NCBI GenBank assembly: GCA_024867545.1
Contig: JANFNE010000031.1
Span: forward strand, 372,001-436,000
Source: Phytopythium helicoides
Taxonomy: Eukaryota > Oomycota > Peronosporomycetes > Pythiales > Pythiaceae
DNA: 64,000 nucleotides
Reading direction: 5' to 3'
The position numbers and the translations under genes are program-made. Shown here in pieces: positions 11,078 through 21,583 of the stretch (positions within the stretch are counted from its first letter, which is position 1; every line of letters begins with the position of its first letter). The notes below the pieces were generated by a model. That model searched no databases. It saw only the letters and a program-made list of their open reading frames with translations, and was not told where the DNA came from.

Positions 11078-12183
11078 ATGGACATCCGCGCCTTCTTCAG
11101 CCCGCAGGCGGCCAAGGCGGCGCCCAAGCGGCCAGCGGAGCAGACGGAGCAGACGGAGAGCGAGGCGCAGAGCAGCGTCAAGCGGTCGCGTGAGGAGGAC
11201 GAGCGCGCGGAGGGCGAGGGCGTCGACAAGAAGCGCAGAGCTGAGCAGGAGCAGGAGAACGAGCAGGAGAATGAGCTGGAGAAGCCGCAGGCGCCGGTGG
11301 CGTTCAAGTACTGCAACCTGCTGCTGACGCTCAGGCAGGCCATGCACGAGTCCTGGTACGAGGAGCTGCGCGGCGAGTTCCAGCGCGCGTACTTCACCAA
11401 CCTCGCGGCCTTCTTGAAGCGCGAAGAGGCCAGGTACGGCGGCTCATTCGAGGCGGCGCCAGGCTGACGATATCGCAGCTCGCGGGAGGCCTGCGTTTCT
11501 AACTGCATGCGCTGGCGTGATTCTTGCAGCAAGAAGACCATCTATCCGCCTCCGCAGGACGTCTTCGCGGCGCTGCGGGACTGCCCCTTCTCCGAGCTCA
11601 AGGTCGTCATCATCGGACAGGACCCGTACCACGGGCCGGAGCAGGCGCATGGACTCAGTTTCTCTGTTCGACGAGGGATCCAGCCTCCGCCCAGCCTCAA
11701 GAACATCTACAAGGAGGCCATGTCTGACGTGTCGATCGCACGACCGACCCACGGATGCCTCTCGTGCTGGAGCCAGCAGGGTGTGCTCCTGCTCAACACG
11801 GTGCTTACAGTACGCCGCGGTGAGCCCAACTCACACAAGAAGCAGGGATGGGAGCAGTTCACGGACGCCATCATCCGCACCGTGAATCGCCAGGCGTCGA
11901 ATGTCGTCTTTCTGCTCTGGGGAAAGCCCGCACAGGTCCGTCAGGGTGCATGGGTAATCCCTTGATTGCTACATCGGTGAGCTCACATGTCCGACATTCC
12001 TTGCAGGAGAAGGGAGCCATGATCGACAAGAGCAAGCACTTGATCATCCAGTCGTCCCACCCATCACCGCTTGGTGCGACCAAGACCAACGCGCCGTTCA
12101 TCGGCTCCAAGTGCTTCTCAAAGGCAAACACGTACCTCAAGAAACACGGCAAGACCCCGATCGACTGGAACGTGCCGGCGTAG
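11078..12183 (+). CDS. UNG: Uracil-DNA glycosylase (family 1)
   Basis: This enzyme removes uracil from DNA and starts base-excision repair. Exons 11078-11433, 11530-11935 and 12007-12183 join in frame through GT-AG introns of 96 and 71 bases to give 312 residues. The catalytic water-activating motif GQDPYHG lies near 11620, the LSFSV uracil-pocket segment near 11660, [10 protein letters not shown] near 11790 and the second catalytic loop HPSPL near 12058. The N-terminal 75 residues are charged and Glu/Gln-rich and begin MDIRAFFSP, which resembles a PCNA-interacting box (hydrophobic residue, two spacers, FF) as in nuclear UNG2 forms. A KKRR run about 50 residues in could act as a nuclear signal. 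Those two roles are inferred. All catalytic motifs are intact. Confidence 0.96.
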
Positions 12184-12329
12184 TTGTTTGCTCGTAAGCG
12201 CATAAGGATGTAGCATTCTCTTTCAACGTGCAAAGCCAATCAAGTTTTATCATGTACTTGGCGCAATGCTATATGAAGTTATCGGCATGAAGAGATAAAA
12301 GGAGCAAAGCAAACTCTCCCGTACAACGT

Positions 12330-13572
12330 CTAAATATTCGGGCGAGCGGCCTTGAGCTTGGCGCGCTGACGAAAGCTCCACGCGTGCAGCTCGACGAGCG
12401 TCAGCGGAGTGTTCCGTCGCGAAAGGAACGCCACGAGCCGCTCTCGCGTGTCGAGCAATGCACCTCGAAAGTGCATGAGAGTTATCGTAGGATCCAGTCG
12501 AAGCTGGCGAGCCCACACAGCGTCCAGCACCAGCATGGAGTGCATGAATACTTGGGCGAGTGCAAGCTCGACGGCCCAAGCTGAAAAGACGAGCTGTCCG
12601 GAAGACTGTACCGACTCAGCTGCGTCGTCTATCATGCGTGCAAACCCGCGCAGTTCAGGTCGCGCTCGGTTGGGCTGTGCAGTCTCGCGCTCTGCGTTTT
12701 CAGTGCCGCAACATGGACACACGAGCGGCGGCGGGTCCTTGAGCTTGAGGTGGGTCATGATGACCTCAAGCAGGTTGATGGCGCATAGGCACACCGGGAA
12801 CCGGTTGTCGCGCACCATTCGCTACGCCACGCGACGCCCAAAGTTAGTCGGCGTCGCCGCTCGAGAATCCCCACCGACTCACCTTGAACTCGTCGTTCAG
12901 GTGGTCCGCAAAGAAGAGCATCATCTTGAGCGCGAGCCGCCCGGAGCTGCGCAGGTCGGACGCCGGGTCATCGTTCTGGAATCCGACGTCGCGCCAGCGC
13001 GAGTTGACGCGGCCCTCATACGGCAGCGTGGGGAACAGTCCGTTCCACAGGTGGCGCACCATGTCCTCGTCATCTATCCATCCCACGCCGTCGTAAGCCC
13101 AACGCAGCAAGCGGTCAGCACGACAGCACCCGCACCAGGCGCGCTCGGCTCGAAGAACTCGCGCGCCTTCTGCCGGACAAAGTAGATCTCCCCCATCTGC
13201 GCTCCACCTCGTCAGCCTCCGCTTCGCTCCCCTCCACTCCCTCCAGCCCGCGCGCACCTGCGCGGTCGTCGCGAAGTCGTCGTAGTCCGCGATCCGCTCG
13301 GGCAGGATCCACTTCCAGCAGGCCCAGTCGTCCCCTCCCGCGCCCTGGCGCCGCCGCCAGCAGCAGCAGACGCCCCCGCCGTCGTCGCTGTCCGCGCGGT
13401 CGTACGCGCCGTCCCCGCCGTCCTCAATGTACGCGTACTGCGCGCTGCTGGCCCGCGGCTTGCCCGACCGCTTGGCGCTCGGCCGCTTGGCCTTGCGCTG
13501 CGCCTGACGCCGCGTCTCGGGCCGCCGCGGGGCCTCGCGCTCGCCAGGCAGCAGCGGGCTCGACGCGTCCAT
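12330..13572 (-). CDS. ELMO domain-containing protein
   Basis: Exons 13572-13258, 13196-13136, 13073-12883 and 12821-12330 join through GT-AG introns of 61, 62 and 61 bases to give 352 residues. The N-terminal third is basic and Ala/Arg-rich, followed by a cysteine-rich stretch (GGGVCCCW). The ELMO/CED-12 core runs from about residue 130, with LWNGLFPTLP, the signature WRDVGFQNDDPASDLRSSG and LALKMMLFFADHL, then NRFPVCLCAINLLEVIMTHL across the last intron. ELMO-domain proteins act as GAPs for Arf-family GTPases or as parts of Rac GEF complexes. The arginine of the WRxxGFQ region that serves as the GAP finger in ELMOD proteins appears to be kept. The specific GTPase is unknown. Confidence 0.9.
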
Positions 13573-14319
13573 GAGGCCCTCGAGTCGTCGCAATGGCGGA
13601 AGGGGGATCTGGGAAAGGTCGCATCGTGTTTTGATTGGATAAAATGAGGATTTACGGACGGTTTTCAGCCAATGAGATACGGTTGAAGACCACTTCAACG
13701 TGGTCAAGTGCGTGGCAGGAGAGGCCCGATGATCCGTCCGGACGAGGCACGCGCCTAGTGGCGTCACGTCGGAGCGGCGGCCATGGGATAACGCAGCTCT
13801 TGTCAGCTGAATGAGCCGCGGGGGTGCGTGTCGGTGCGGCGAGTGGATTTTCGATGGGCAGCACGAGGCGATGGGACGCACGTCGGACTCGTTGACGCAC
13901 GCTGTTGGACAGCAGGAACTCATCCATGAAGACTGTTGTCGCGTTGCTGGATGGCTGGATACGCCGGATGAGATGATGGCAGCCGTGGGACTGCCATCCG
14001 AGCAGTCTTGAAGTCAGTCGTCCTCATTCGGTAGAGGTGCAGCCGCGCGAGCCACAAGTTCCGGCGTGATACGGTGGCAACTCGACGCTGTCGACCTCGG
14101 TCGTGTCCGACGCAACACCTCGATGATCTAATGGAGCACACAACAACGCGTAGAGTCTAATGGAACGGGGCTGCATTGTACCGCGGGCGGCTGCGATTGG
14201 GACTGACTGCACTACATGACGCCGACTAACATAAATACACGCAACTACGTGACCGCCTGGGGGTGAACGCTCGCCCGTCCGCCTCGCATACATACTAATG
14301 ATACACGCGCCGAGGCGCC
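13573..14319. other. Intergenic, ELMO promoter to bHLH-PAS 3' flank
   Basis: No convincing coding region, RNA gene or repeat was seen. The right-hand part is the 3' flank of the minus-strand bHLH-PAS gene and the left-hand part is upstream of the ELMO gene. Confidence 0.5.
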
Positions 14320-15405
14320 TCACAGGTCCTCGGACGACGTCTCGGCCTCCGCGTCGGTGCGCGACGGCGGCTGCTGCTCCGCCACGGGCAGCAGCGAGAA
14401 CTCGATGTTGGTCGTCTTGCCGCCGTCGTCGGACGTGACGGCAGACGCCACAAGCGTCACCTGCTGCGTCGCATCGTCGTCGCCAGCCGTGGCGGCCTGC
14501 ACGACCACGGTGGCCGTCTTCTTCTCGCGGCTCACGCGCTTGACGATCTCGTCCAGCGCCTCGGCGTCCGCGCACAGGAACTTGCGCAGCTCCTCCTTCT
14601 TCTTGAGCAGCGCGGCCTCGGGCTGGCCCGTGTGCGCGATGAACGCAGCGTTGACCGTGACGGGCTGCAGGTGCAGGTCGACGACGACGCGGGGCGTGGT
14701 GGTCTTCTGGAAGACGCCGCGGAGCAGCTTGTCTCCGCTGGATCCTCCACGCTGGGCCTGCGCCTGGGCTCGGAAGGCCTCTGCCTGCTTCTCCGCGCGC
14801 TCTGCCTTTTGCTTGGCGATCAGCAGGTTGGAGCGCAGCATCTCAATGTAGTGCGACGCGTTGTCGAGGATGGACTGCTTGTTCTTCTTTGTCTGCACGC
14901 CGGCCTCGTCGAGCATCTCCTTGAGCTGGTTGATGCGGTCGTTGAGCTTGAACATGCGCTTCTTCTCCTTGAGGTTGAGGTCCTCGCGCGAGCGCTTGGT
15001 GCCCGACTTGGAGCTCGTGGATCCCGGCGTGACGACCGAGTTGGCGGCGTACTCGTAGTCTGCCGACACGTGCAGCATGTGCTGGTGCTGCGGCGTGTGC
15101 CCCTGGTGCTGCGGCGTGTGCACGATCGACGCGGCGCCGGCGCCGAGCAGCGGCGGGTAGTAGCCCATGGAGCTCATCATGAGCGGCTCGTGCATCTGCG
15201 CCTGGTGCTGCGGCGTCATGGCGTGCTGCGGCGTCTGCGCCTGGTACGAGTCGTAGCCCATGGCCATGGCCATCTGCGGCGGCGCCGCCTCCATGAAGAG
15301 CTTGGGCCGCTCGCCGCTGCCGCCGGCGGGCGCCGCGGCGCTGTACATGGCGTGGGACGACGGCGAGTAGCCGAACTCGGAGCCGGTCGACGTCGGGGCG
15401 AGCAT
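14320..15405 (-). CDS. bHLH-PAS-like transcription factor (copy 1)
   Basis: This is a single-exon, 361-residue nuclear regulator. Residues 1-135 are low in complexity, rich in Ala, Gln, His and Met, with repeated TPQHQ units, as in activation regions. A basic helix-loop-helix spans about 137-192: KRSREDLNLKEKKRMFKLND, then INQLKEMLDEAGV, a loop with TKKNKQSIL, and ASHYIEMLRSNL. A short coiled coil rich in AEKQAEAFRAQ continues helix 2 (about 193-217). From about 238 a PAS-like fold begins (PRVVVDLHLQPVTVNAAFIA, then HTGQPEAAL), ending near residue 345 with TNIEFSLLP. The tail is acidic. The basic helix contains KEKKRMFKLNDRI instead of the canonical E-box reader ERxRR, so DNA specificity may differ. 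A close paralogue lies at 19318-20463. The target genes are unknown. Confidence 0.85.
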   Translation of the reverse strand: MLAPTSTGSEFGYSPSSHAMYSAAAPAGGSGERPKLFMEAAPPQMAMAMGYDSYQAQTPQHAMTPQHQAQMHEPLMMSSMGYYPPLLGAGAASIVHTPQHQGHTPQHQHMLHVSADYEYAANSVVTPGSTSSKSGTKRSREDLNLKEKKRMFKLNDRINQLKEMLDEAGVQTKKNKQSILDNASHYIEMLRSNLLIAKQKAERAEKQAEAFRAQAQAQRGGSSGDKLLRGVFQKTTTPRVVVDLHLQPVTVNAAFIAHTGQPEAALLKKKEELRKFLCADAEALDEIVKRVSREKKTATVVVQAATAGDDDATQQVTLVASAVTSDDGGKTTNIEFSLLPVAEQQPPSRTDAEAETSSEDL

Positions 15406-15484
15406 ACTGGGGGAGCCTAGTGATGGATCTTGGCGGCGCGTCAGTTAGTCGGGCGGGAGGCGTCTGGGCGTCTGGCGGGCGGGA

Positions 15485-15500
15485 GGCCAAATGGGAAATG
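15485..15500 (-). promoter_or_regulatory. Oomycete-type initiator of bHLH-PAS copy 1
   Basis: On the minus strand this reads CATTTCCCATTTGGCC, 80-95 bases upstream of the start codon at 15405. It matches the published oomycete core initiator TCAYTYYNCAWTTT at nearly all positions, and the same 16 bases sit at the same distance from the start of copy 2. Confidence 0.65.
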
Positions 15501-18500
15501 GGAACGCCGAGCAGCTGGCGGCGAGGCAGCGACAGGGAAACCAAAGCGCAGACATCTTGGCGATTGTATGCGCGACGACCCGACGCGCCCCGGCCACACA
15601 GAAGGCGAAACCGACGACTGAACAATCCGGTTCGGAGCGCCTTTCTCTTGCAACGCCCACGGACCAGGCTTTTACATGCCTTACTGTATACAAGCGGCAA
15701 GGCGTCGCGCTGAATGGGAAGATCGCGGGAACAGTGGCACAGCACGCGCCACCGAATCCAACGTTGTGGCCATTGGAGGAAAATGGAGAGATATTTTGGC
15801 CAATCACAGAACCGTATGCACTGTGCCTTTGCTGACTTCTGGACATGGTCATCATCACCAGACAGGCTGAAGGAAGGAGCCGCGGGGAGCTGCCACTCGG
15901 TCGGTCAGAACGGACTGCGGATGGAGCACATGTGGCGGAGAGAACGGCTGGAGATTGCATATCGACGAACACGCAGGCTGGCGGACATGGGCTCAATGCG
16001 CGTGCATGGACTGGTGGCGGCAAGACAGAGACGCCACGGGAGCCCCAGCCGGTGATGGCGACGCGGATGTGCTCGTCCAACTCACGATATGCCTGACAGC
16101 GGCAATGTTGACTCAGCCGCCGCTTGACGATCATGAGCTCTGCACCAGCGCCACGCCGCGCTGCGGGTTTCCCGCATATACATGTACGTTTGCCGGCGGT
16201 CCGTCAACAAATCTGGAAAGCATACGCCTGCCACGGAGCTGATGGTCTCTCCGATCCGACACATCCAGCAGACAGCCGATAGAACGTTCGCGTTGACGAC
16301 GCGAAAGTTCCTGCTGTGGTCAACAACCGCTGGCGTGCAACGCCTGTCATGCACGAGGAAGGAGCCAGCGCCTCGGAAAGTCGCGGAGCATCGAGCGACC
16401 TGGTGGCCATTAGACGGCCAAGTCATGAGGTGACCAGCATGTTGAAGTGGCTGGACACACATTCGATTGGTGCCGACCATTTCGACGCACAATCCGAACG
16501 CAAACTTGTGGCCAGCTTGTCGTCATCATCAGTGCGGTCTTCATTCAGCACAGTCGGCGTGAACACCATGGGAGTTGAATGGGAGGTCGGGGACCCACGG
16601 ATGAGAAGCTGGAAAGCATGGGTTGTGCTGCAACGACGCCTCTTTTGTGACTGATTGAGTGTGGTTTCACTGGCAACCTCGCGCACCGTTGGCATTGGAA
16701 GCAGGAAATTTCCACTTGAAACGGTTATCCAGTGCGTTTGTGTCAGTAGCCTGAAATTGTGTAAAATGGTGTGAACCAAGTAGTACCGTTGAAAGTGGAA
16801 CAAGTACGATTGGTGCGGAACATTCGCGGCACTATCCGCACTGTAGCTGGTGGCAGGAGCCAAAAGTGGTGTGGTGTAGTGGTGTGGTGCGACAAGCGAG
16901 CGTCTCGTTGTGCCTTCCGATCGCGCAATTGTAACTCGCAAGTGACCAGCACTCGGGCAGTGCCGTCATTGCCGTTGAGTACAGTACTGTACACCTAGAG
17001 ACAGATAGAAAATCTACGGTGCTGACCAGCCAGACGCTAGCCAAACCTTGATCGCTCTGCACCTTCGTGTCAGAAGAAATCCAAGCGCGTTGTGTCATTG
17101 CGGTGTCGAGCAAGATCTACCGCACTGTATCTACTGTACTGTGCCGCTCGGTAGCCTTGAGGCAATGGGAGATGCTTGCTTCTGGGTGCTTGCAAAGTGA
17201 CGACGACGACTGCGGTGCACCGTGTCTGCCCATCTAAATGCGACGTTGAGGATGCTGGTCATCACTGTGCCAATTCTGTGGTTCGTTCCGAACCCGCTCA
17301 GCTCATCATCCCCCGTGATGGACACGAGAGGTCGCGAGAGCTTCGAAAAGTGTGACACTGCAACTGGGCAGCACTGCAACCTCGTGCGATCGATCTGAAA
17401 TCCACAAGTTCAGCATGGTGTTGTTGCTGGTGTTGCCAGAGGCGAATGGACCACTTTACAGTAATTGCTGTTTGCTTTGCTCGATGGCTACGGAGCGGCA
17501 AACGAGCCGCAGCGACGCGATGCATGGTAAATGATCTTCAGGCTGTGCACGGACTGAAATCACACTGCCTGCACGCAGCGCACACTTTTTTCGCGGCGTC
17601 GGGTGCTACTGGAAAATGTACGATATGAGACACAAAGCTTCACAGCCAAGAATTCCTTTCCAGAAAGCTGGCGCAGAGAGCGCGTAGACACTCGCTGTGC
17701 GGCGCTACAACACGTATCAGGGAATGCGACTGACTGCAACCAAGGAGGTGAGCTGACTCAACTCACTTGCACGGTGAGCACCGCTGTTCGACGGTCTCCG
17801 CTGGATTGTGAGGGGGGAGATGTGTAGCTCGCAGCAGGACACATCTGCGAGTGTTGAAACGGCGGCGAGCTCTATGACCCACCGCGGATATTCAGAATAG
17901 TTTCGGCTTGAAAGAGTTCAGAAGCTCTCGGGTGGTCATCACATCAATACCGTTTGAATTCTGAAAAAAAGCGCGCGCAAAAAGATCCTGGTGCGTGATG
18001 AAATCAATGATGAATGCGTGCTCGCTCGCAAGGGCGGGAATTTGAAGCGAACCCGGCGTACGTTCTCACATCTGCCCGCCTCCTACAGGATCAGAGCGCG
18101 CACGTTTGGCTGTGTTTGCAGGGTCGGAAGAAGGCTCTTGGCAGCTGGCAGCTCGCAGCGGCGCGCTAAACGCTGCTGCAGCGCCCGTAGAAGTGTTGTA
18201 CACTCGAAATGGGTCCAGTAACGTCCAGCCTGCTCAAGGGATCAGCTCACGGCGAGCCCTGCTATCGCGCGCTCACGTGCGGCGCAGCCCGAACCACGCG
18301 GCAGCGAGCGCGTTTGCAATTCGAGCGTTCGGCGACGCGAAAGGCGCGGGTGAGTACGGTACAAACAGCGCGCTGCCAAGCTAGGCTGCCGGGATGGACT
18401 CTCGAAAACCTGCAACTGGCGCGGGATTTGCATCTCTCTCAACACCAAGGCGCGCTCTGGCGTCACTCGACGAAACCCTAGCGCGAGTTTGAAGTGCCTG

Positions 18501-19223
18501 GTCGGCGCAGGTGAAGGGGTCCTCCAGCTCGGCTGCTCCGCTCGGGTGGAAATTCGCCACTTGGCGCGCTCGGCGGCTGTTGCGAGTCTGCTGGCGCTTC
18601 TGCTGGTGCTGCTCAGCACCGAGAGATCTTTTTGGTGAAGCCACCGAACGCACTGCGCGACGGACGAAAGCAGCTCTTCCTGATGTGTCCTCCTCCCGCT
18701 GCCAGAGAGGACAAGGAGCCCCTCTCGCAGGAAGTCAGTCCGAGGTGAACGAGTCTGTGCGAGGTGAGCGATGAGATGCAAGCGAGGCTGCGAGCTTGCA
18801 GTCTACGGTACAAAAGCGAACGGTAAGGACGATGCATACAGTACACAGACAGCGAGCCTCGCCTCCACGCGCGGCTGAGCCAGCCAAAGCCTCGCGTGCG
18901 GATCCCGTGCCCTGCCCTTCCCCGCGGTGATTACCGGGTGCGGACGGCATCGCTCCGTACCGTAGCGTTTCCTATGGGATTCAGTATGCATTGTTTAACC
19001 TTGGGCCTGCCAATCTTGTCCAGCATAAAAAAACTCAATGACCTAGGGTTGACGACACCCTCGCCTACATTTTTCAAGTGTGCAAAGTACGGTACAGGGA
19101 GAGAGGACGCGCATCCTTCCCGAGATCGATTCCCGCAGGTCGCTCTGATCCCCCCATGTACGGTACGGCTTTGAGATGCGTTTCTGCAGGTTGGCCGGCT
19201 GGCCGAGCGGGCTTGCCATTTGT
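15501..19223. other. Long intergenic region between the divergent bHLH-PAS genes
   Basis: Apart from short shadows no reading frame here looks coding, and no tRNA or rRNA was recognised. The region between the two promoters is 3.7 kb, by far the longest gene-free stretch in the window. Its right part carries the TACGGTAC cluster listed separately, and TACTGTAC-like variants occur near 16985 and 17133. It could hold cis-regulatory DNA or an unrecognised non-coding RNA. Confidence 0.6.
18355..19166. promoter_or_regulatory. Cluster of TACGGTAC sites upstream of bHLH-PAS copy 2
   Basis: The 8-mer TACGGTAC occurs at 18355-18362, 18804-18811, 19088-19095 and 19159-19166, and in reverse at 18957-18964: five copies in 812 bases, 150-960 bases upstream of the start codon. 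Two more lie in the window at 21148-21155 (downstream of the same gene) and 29692-29699 (reverse). By chance one would expect about two in 64 kb on both strands. This is a candidate transcription-factor binding site; the factor is unknown. Confidence 0.55.
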
Positions 19224-19239
19224 CATTTCCCATTTGGCC
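19224..19239 (+). promoter_or_regulatory. Oomycete-type initiator of bHLH-PAS copy 2
   Basis: CATTTCCCATTTGGCC lies 79-94 bases upstream of the ATG at 19318 and is preceded by TGT, giving a near-perfect match to TCAYTYYNCAWTTT. The identical element precedes copy 1 at the same spacing. Confidence 0.7.
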
Positions 19240-19317
19240 GCGTCCGGTGCATTCGCGTCGACCACCTCGAAGTCTCTCTCCGATCTCGTCGCCACCCTAC
19301 GCTCCACCACGGATCCC

Positions 19318-20463
19318 ATGCTGGCTCAGAGCTCCGACTACGGCTACGGCTCGCTCGGCGGCGGCTACGCACAGCAGCAGAATGCGCAGCAGGGCTCGCA
19401 GCAGTCGCACGAGCGCCCCAAGCTCTTCACGCTCGACAACTCGGTGCTGCAGCAGCACAACGGCTACGCGACGGCCATGCCGGGCTACCCGCACCAAATC
19501 ATGCACCAGGGCACGCCGCAGCACCACATGACCCCTCAGCATCACCAACAGCACCAGTACGACCACGAGCCGCTCATGATGAGCATGCACGGCGCCAACC
19601 AGTACTACCAGCCGCTCGGCACGCAGGTGCTGCAGATCTCGGCCGACTACCATCAGCAGCACCACCACAACGCTGCCACGCCTGCGTCCTCGGAGCACTC
19701 GGGTGGGAACGCCGGATCCAAGCGGTCGCGCGAGGAGCTTAACCTTAAGGAGAAGAAGCGCATGTTCAAGCTTAACGACCGCATTAACCAGCTCAAGACC
19801 GTGCTTGACGAAGCCGGCGTGCAGACCAAGAAGAACAAGCAGTCCATCCTTGACAACACGTACCACTACATTGGTATGCTGCGTTCCAACCTGCTCATCG
19901 CCAAGCAGAAGGCCGAGCGTGCCGAGAAGCAGGCGGAGACCTTCCGCGCACAGGCGCAGCGCATTAGCAGCGGAGCAGCCGCGTCTGACGCCATCTTCAA
20001 GCGCAGCTTTGATCAGTCGTCTACTCCCCGGATCATCGTTGATAGTTCCATGAGCCTCGTGGCGGTTAACAACGCGTTCCTCGAGCACTCGGGCGAGTCA
20101 GAGGAGTCGCTCGTCGACATCCAGAACATTCGATCGAGCATCTGCCTGGATGAGAACAAGCTGCACAGCATCATGTCGTCAGTCACGAGCAGCATGAAGC
20201 CAACGAGCTCCGTTGTTCAAGCCCGCGGTGCCAACGGCACGGTCATGGTCACCCTACTCTCGTCAATCATCACGGATGAAGTGTCTGGCGCGACGACGAT
20301 TGAATTTAGCCTCATTCCCTTCGAGAGCTCGTCGGAGTACGCTCCACCAAGCAGCAGCGGACTCGCCAACATCACCACTACCACGCCGCTGCCTCCTTCT
20401 GCGTTTCTTAAGGCGGAGGCAAGCGAGTCGAGCCCTTCGGGAGTGAGCGACCTTGGCGTCTAA
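19318..20463 (+). CDS. bHLH-PAS-like transcription factor (copy 2)
   Basis: A single-exon, 381-residue paralogue of the gene at 14320-15405. I take the ATG at 19318 as the start because the protein then begins MLAQ, parallel to MLAP in copy 1, and because the initiator lies 80 bases upstream. The N-terminal 135 residues are Gln/His-rich. The bHLH (KRSREELNLKEKKRMFKLND through HYIGMLRSNLLIAKQ) is nearly identical to copy 1, and the coiled-coil extension (AEKQAETFRAQAQ) is shared. The PAS-like domain begins at STPRIIVDSSMSLVAVNNAF and ends at TTIEFSLIPF. The C-terminal 45 residues are Ser/Thr/Pro-rich and differ from copy 1. Near identity of the bHLH helices suggests the two can heterodimerise, while the diverged PAS parts may sense different ligands or partners; both points are inferences. 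Confidence 0.86.
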   Translation: MLAQSSDYGYGSLGGGYAQQQNAQQGSQQSHERPKLFTLDNSVLQQHNGYATAMPGYPHQIMHQGTPQHHMTPQHHQQHQYDHEPLMMSMHGANQYYQPLGTQVLQISADYHQQHHHNAATPASSEHSGGNAGSKRSREELNLKEKKRMFKLNDRINQLKTVLDEAGVQTKKNKQSILDNTYHYIGMLRSNLLIAKQKAERAEKQAETFRAQAQRISSGAAASDAIFKRSFDQSSTPRIIVDSSMSLVAVNNAFLEHSGESEESLVDIQNIRSSICLDENKLHSIMSSVTSSMKPTSSVVQARGANGTVMVTLLSSIITDEVSGATTIEFSLIPFESSSEYAPPSSSGLANITTTTPLPPSAFLKAEASESSPSGVSDLGV

Positions 20464-21583
20464 GCGTCGTTGTCGTGGCCTGCATTTCCATGACTCTTCA
20501 TGCGGAAGGGCAGCTCGGTGCCGCGCAGCTCTGCCGGCACCCGAGCCTGTAGACAAAAAAAAAACGAGAAAAAATCGTGTAACATATAATCTATTGATGC
20601 CACCAAAGTTCTTGGGCCCTAGCCACTTTTGCTTGTCATGGCCGAATCGAGCCTCCACAGCTTCGTGAGCACCAAGCTGCTTCACGTGGGACTCGTCCAT
20701 GAGGGTCCACAAACCGCCAGCTGGTGATCCAACGTCGGATCAAGGCGCGACTACTGTGGTCTGCAGCTGTCTTGCCCCGCACCACTCCGCCCATATGGCG
20801 AGCCCAAAGATGCCCTGGAGGTGCCGACAACGTGTCACTGGGAAGCCAAGGTGATCCGATGCTAGTGGCAGCTATTGCCAGCCATCCCAACAAGCCGCAA
20901 AGCGAAGCACGGCGCCGAGCTTTGACGCAATTAGCGGAGACCATGACGCGTGTTGACGCTGAGCCACTCGATTGCAGATATCGTAGACAGTTCAAGGTGT
21001 CACAATGGCAAGTCCGGATCTTACTGTACTGCACAGTAGTACGTTTGGCGGCCTGACGCGATCGGATGCTGTCGGCATCACAACCGAACGACAGCCACCA
21101 ACTGATTGGTCCTGTCACCCCCAAGCTGAGCCTGGGTGGCTACATCCTACGGTACACCGTACAGTAGGAAGATTCCTCACTGCATCACCACCTTGACGCG
21201 AACACCAACGCTATCGGCGCTTTGCATTTCAAGTGCATCACCTGCACGCTGCGCTACAGCTCGAACGCGCTCGCGCCGTTCGCACGGATCTGCTTCATGC
21301 TCTGCTTCGCTTGCTCGCGGACCGTTTTTCGCATAGGAATGATGTGCAGCAGCAGCGTCGATGCTGGGCTCACCGCTCCCCCTCTCGAGCAATCGACCGC
21401 ACGCTGCAACCCATCCCGACAGTCGTCGCGTCGACCGCTGCGACAGCCGCTTCAACTCGACACGTCCTTGTAGTATCGTAGATTCCATGCTGAAGCTGTA
21501 GCCATCGCGAGCGAGCAGGTCACTTCAACCCGATCCTGCCGCTCCAGCTGGGCTCCGCTGCGTCCTCGCGTGGATCCGAGCGC
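20464..21583. other. Intergenic with A-rich tract after bHLH-PAS copy 2
   Basis: Just after the stop codon an A-rich tract (about 20552-20575) and an AT-rich stretch to 20595 could include 3' end-processing signals. TACGGTAC/TACTGTAC-like sites occur near 21020 and 21148. No gene was recognised. Confidence 0.5.

Noticed and set aside
13424..13927. Long Arg/Ala-rich frames opposite to or out of phase with the ELMO gene
   Set aside because: GC-rich coding DNA produces long shadow frames; they have no domain pattern and conflict with the clean four-exon ELMO model.
14632..15420. Plus-strand 262-codon frame over bHLH-PAS copy 1
   Set aside because: Leu/Val/His/Arg-rich antisense shadow of the conserved bHLH-PAS gene.
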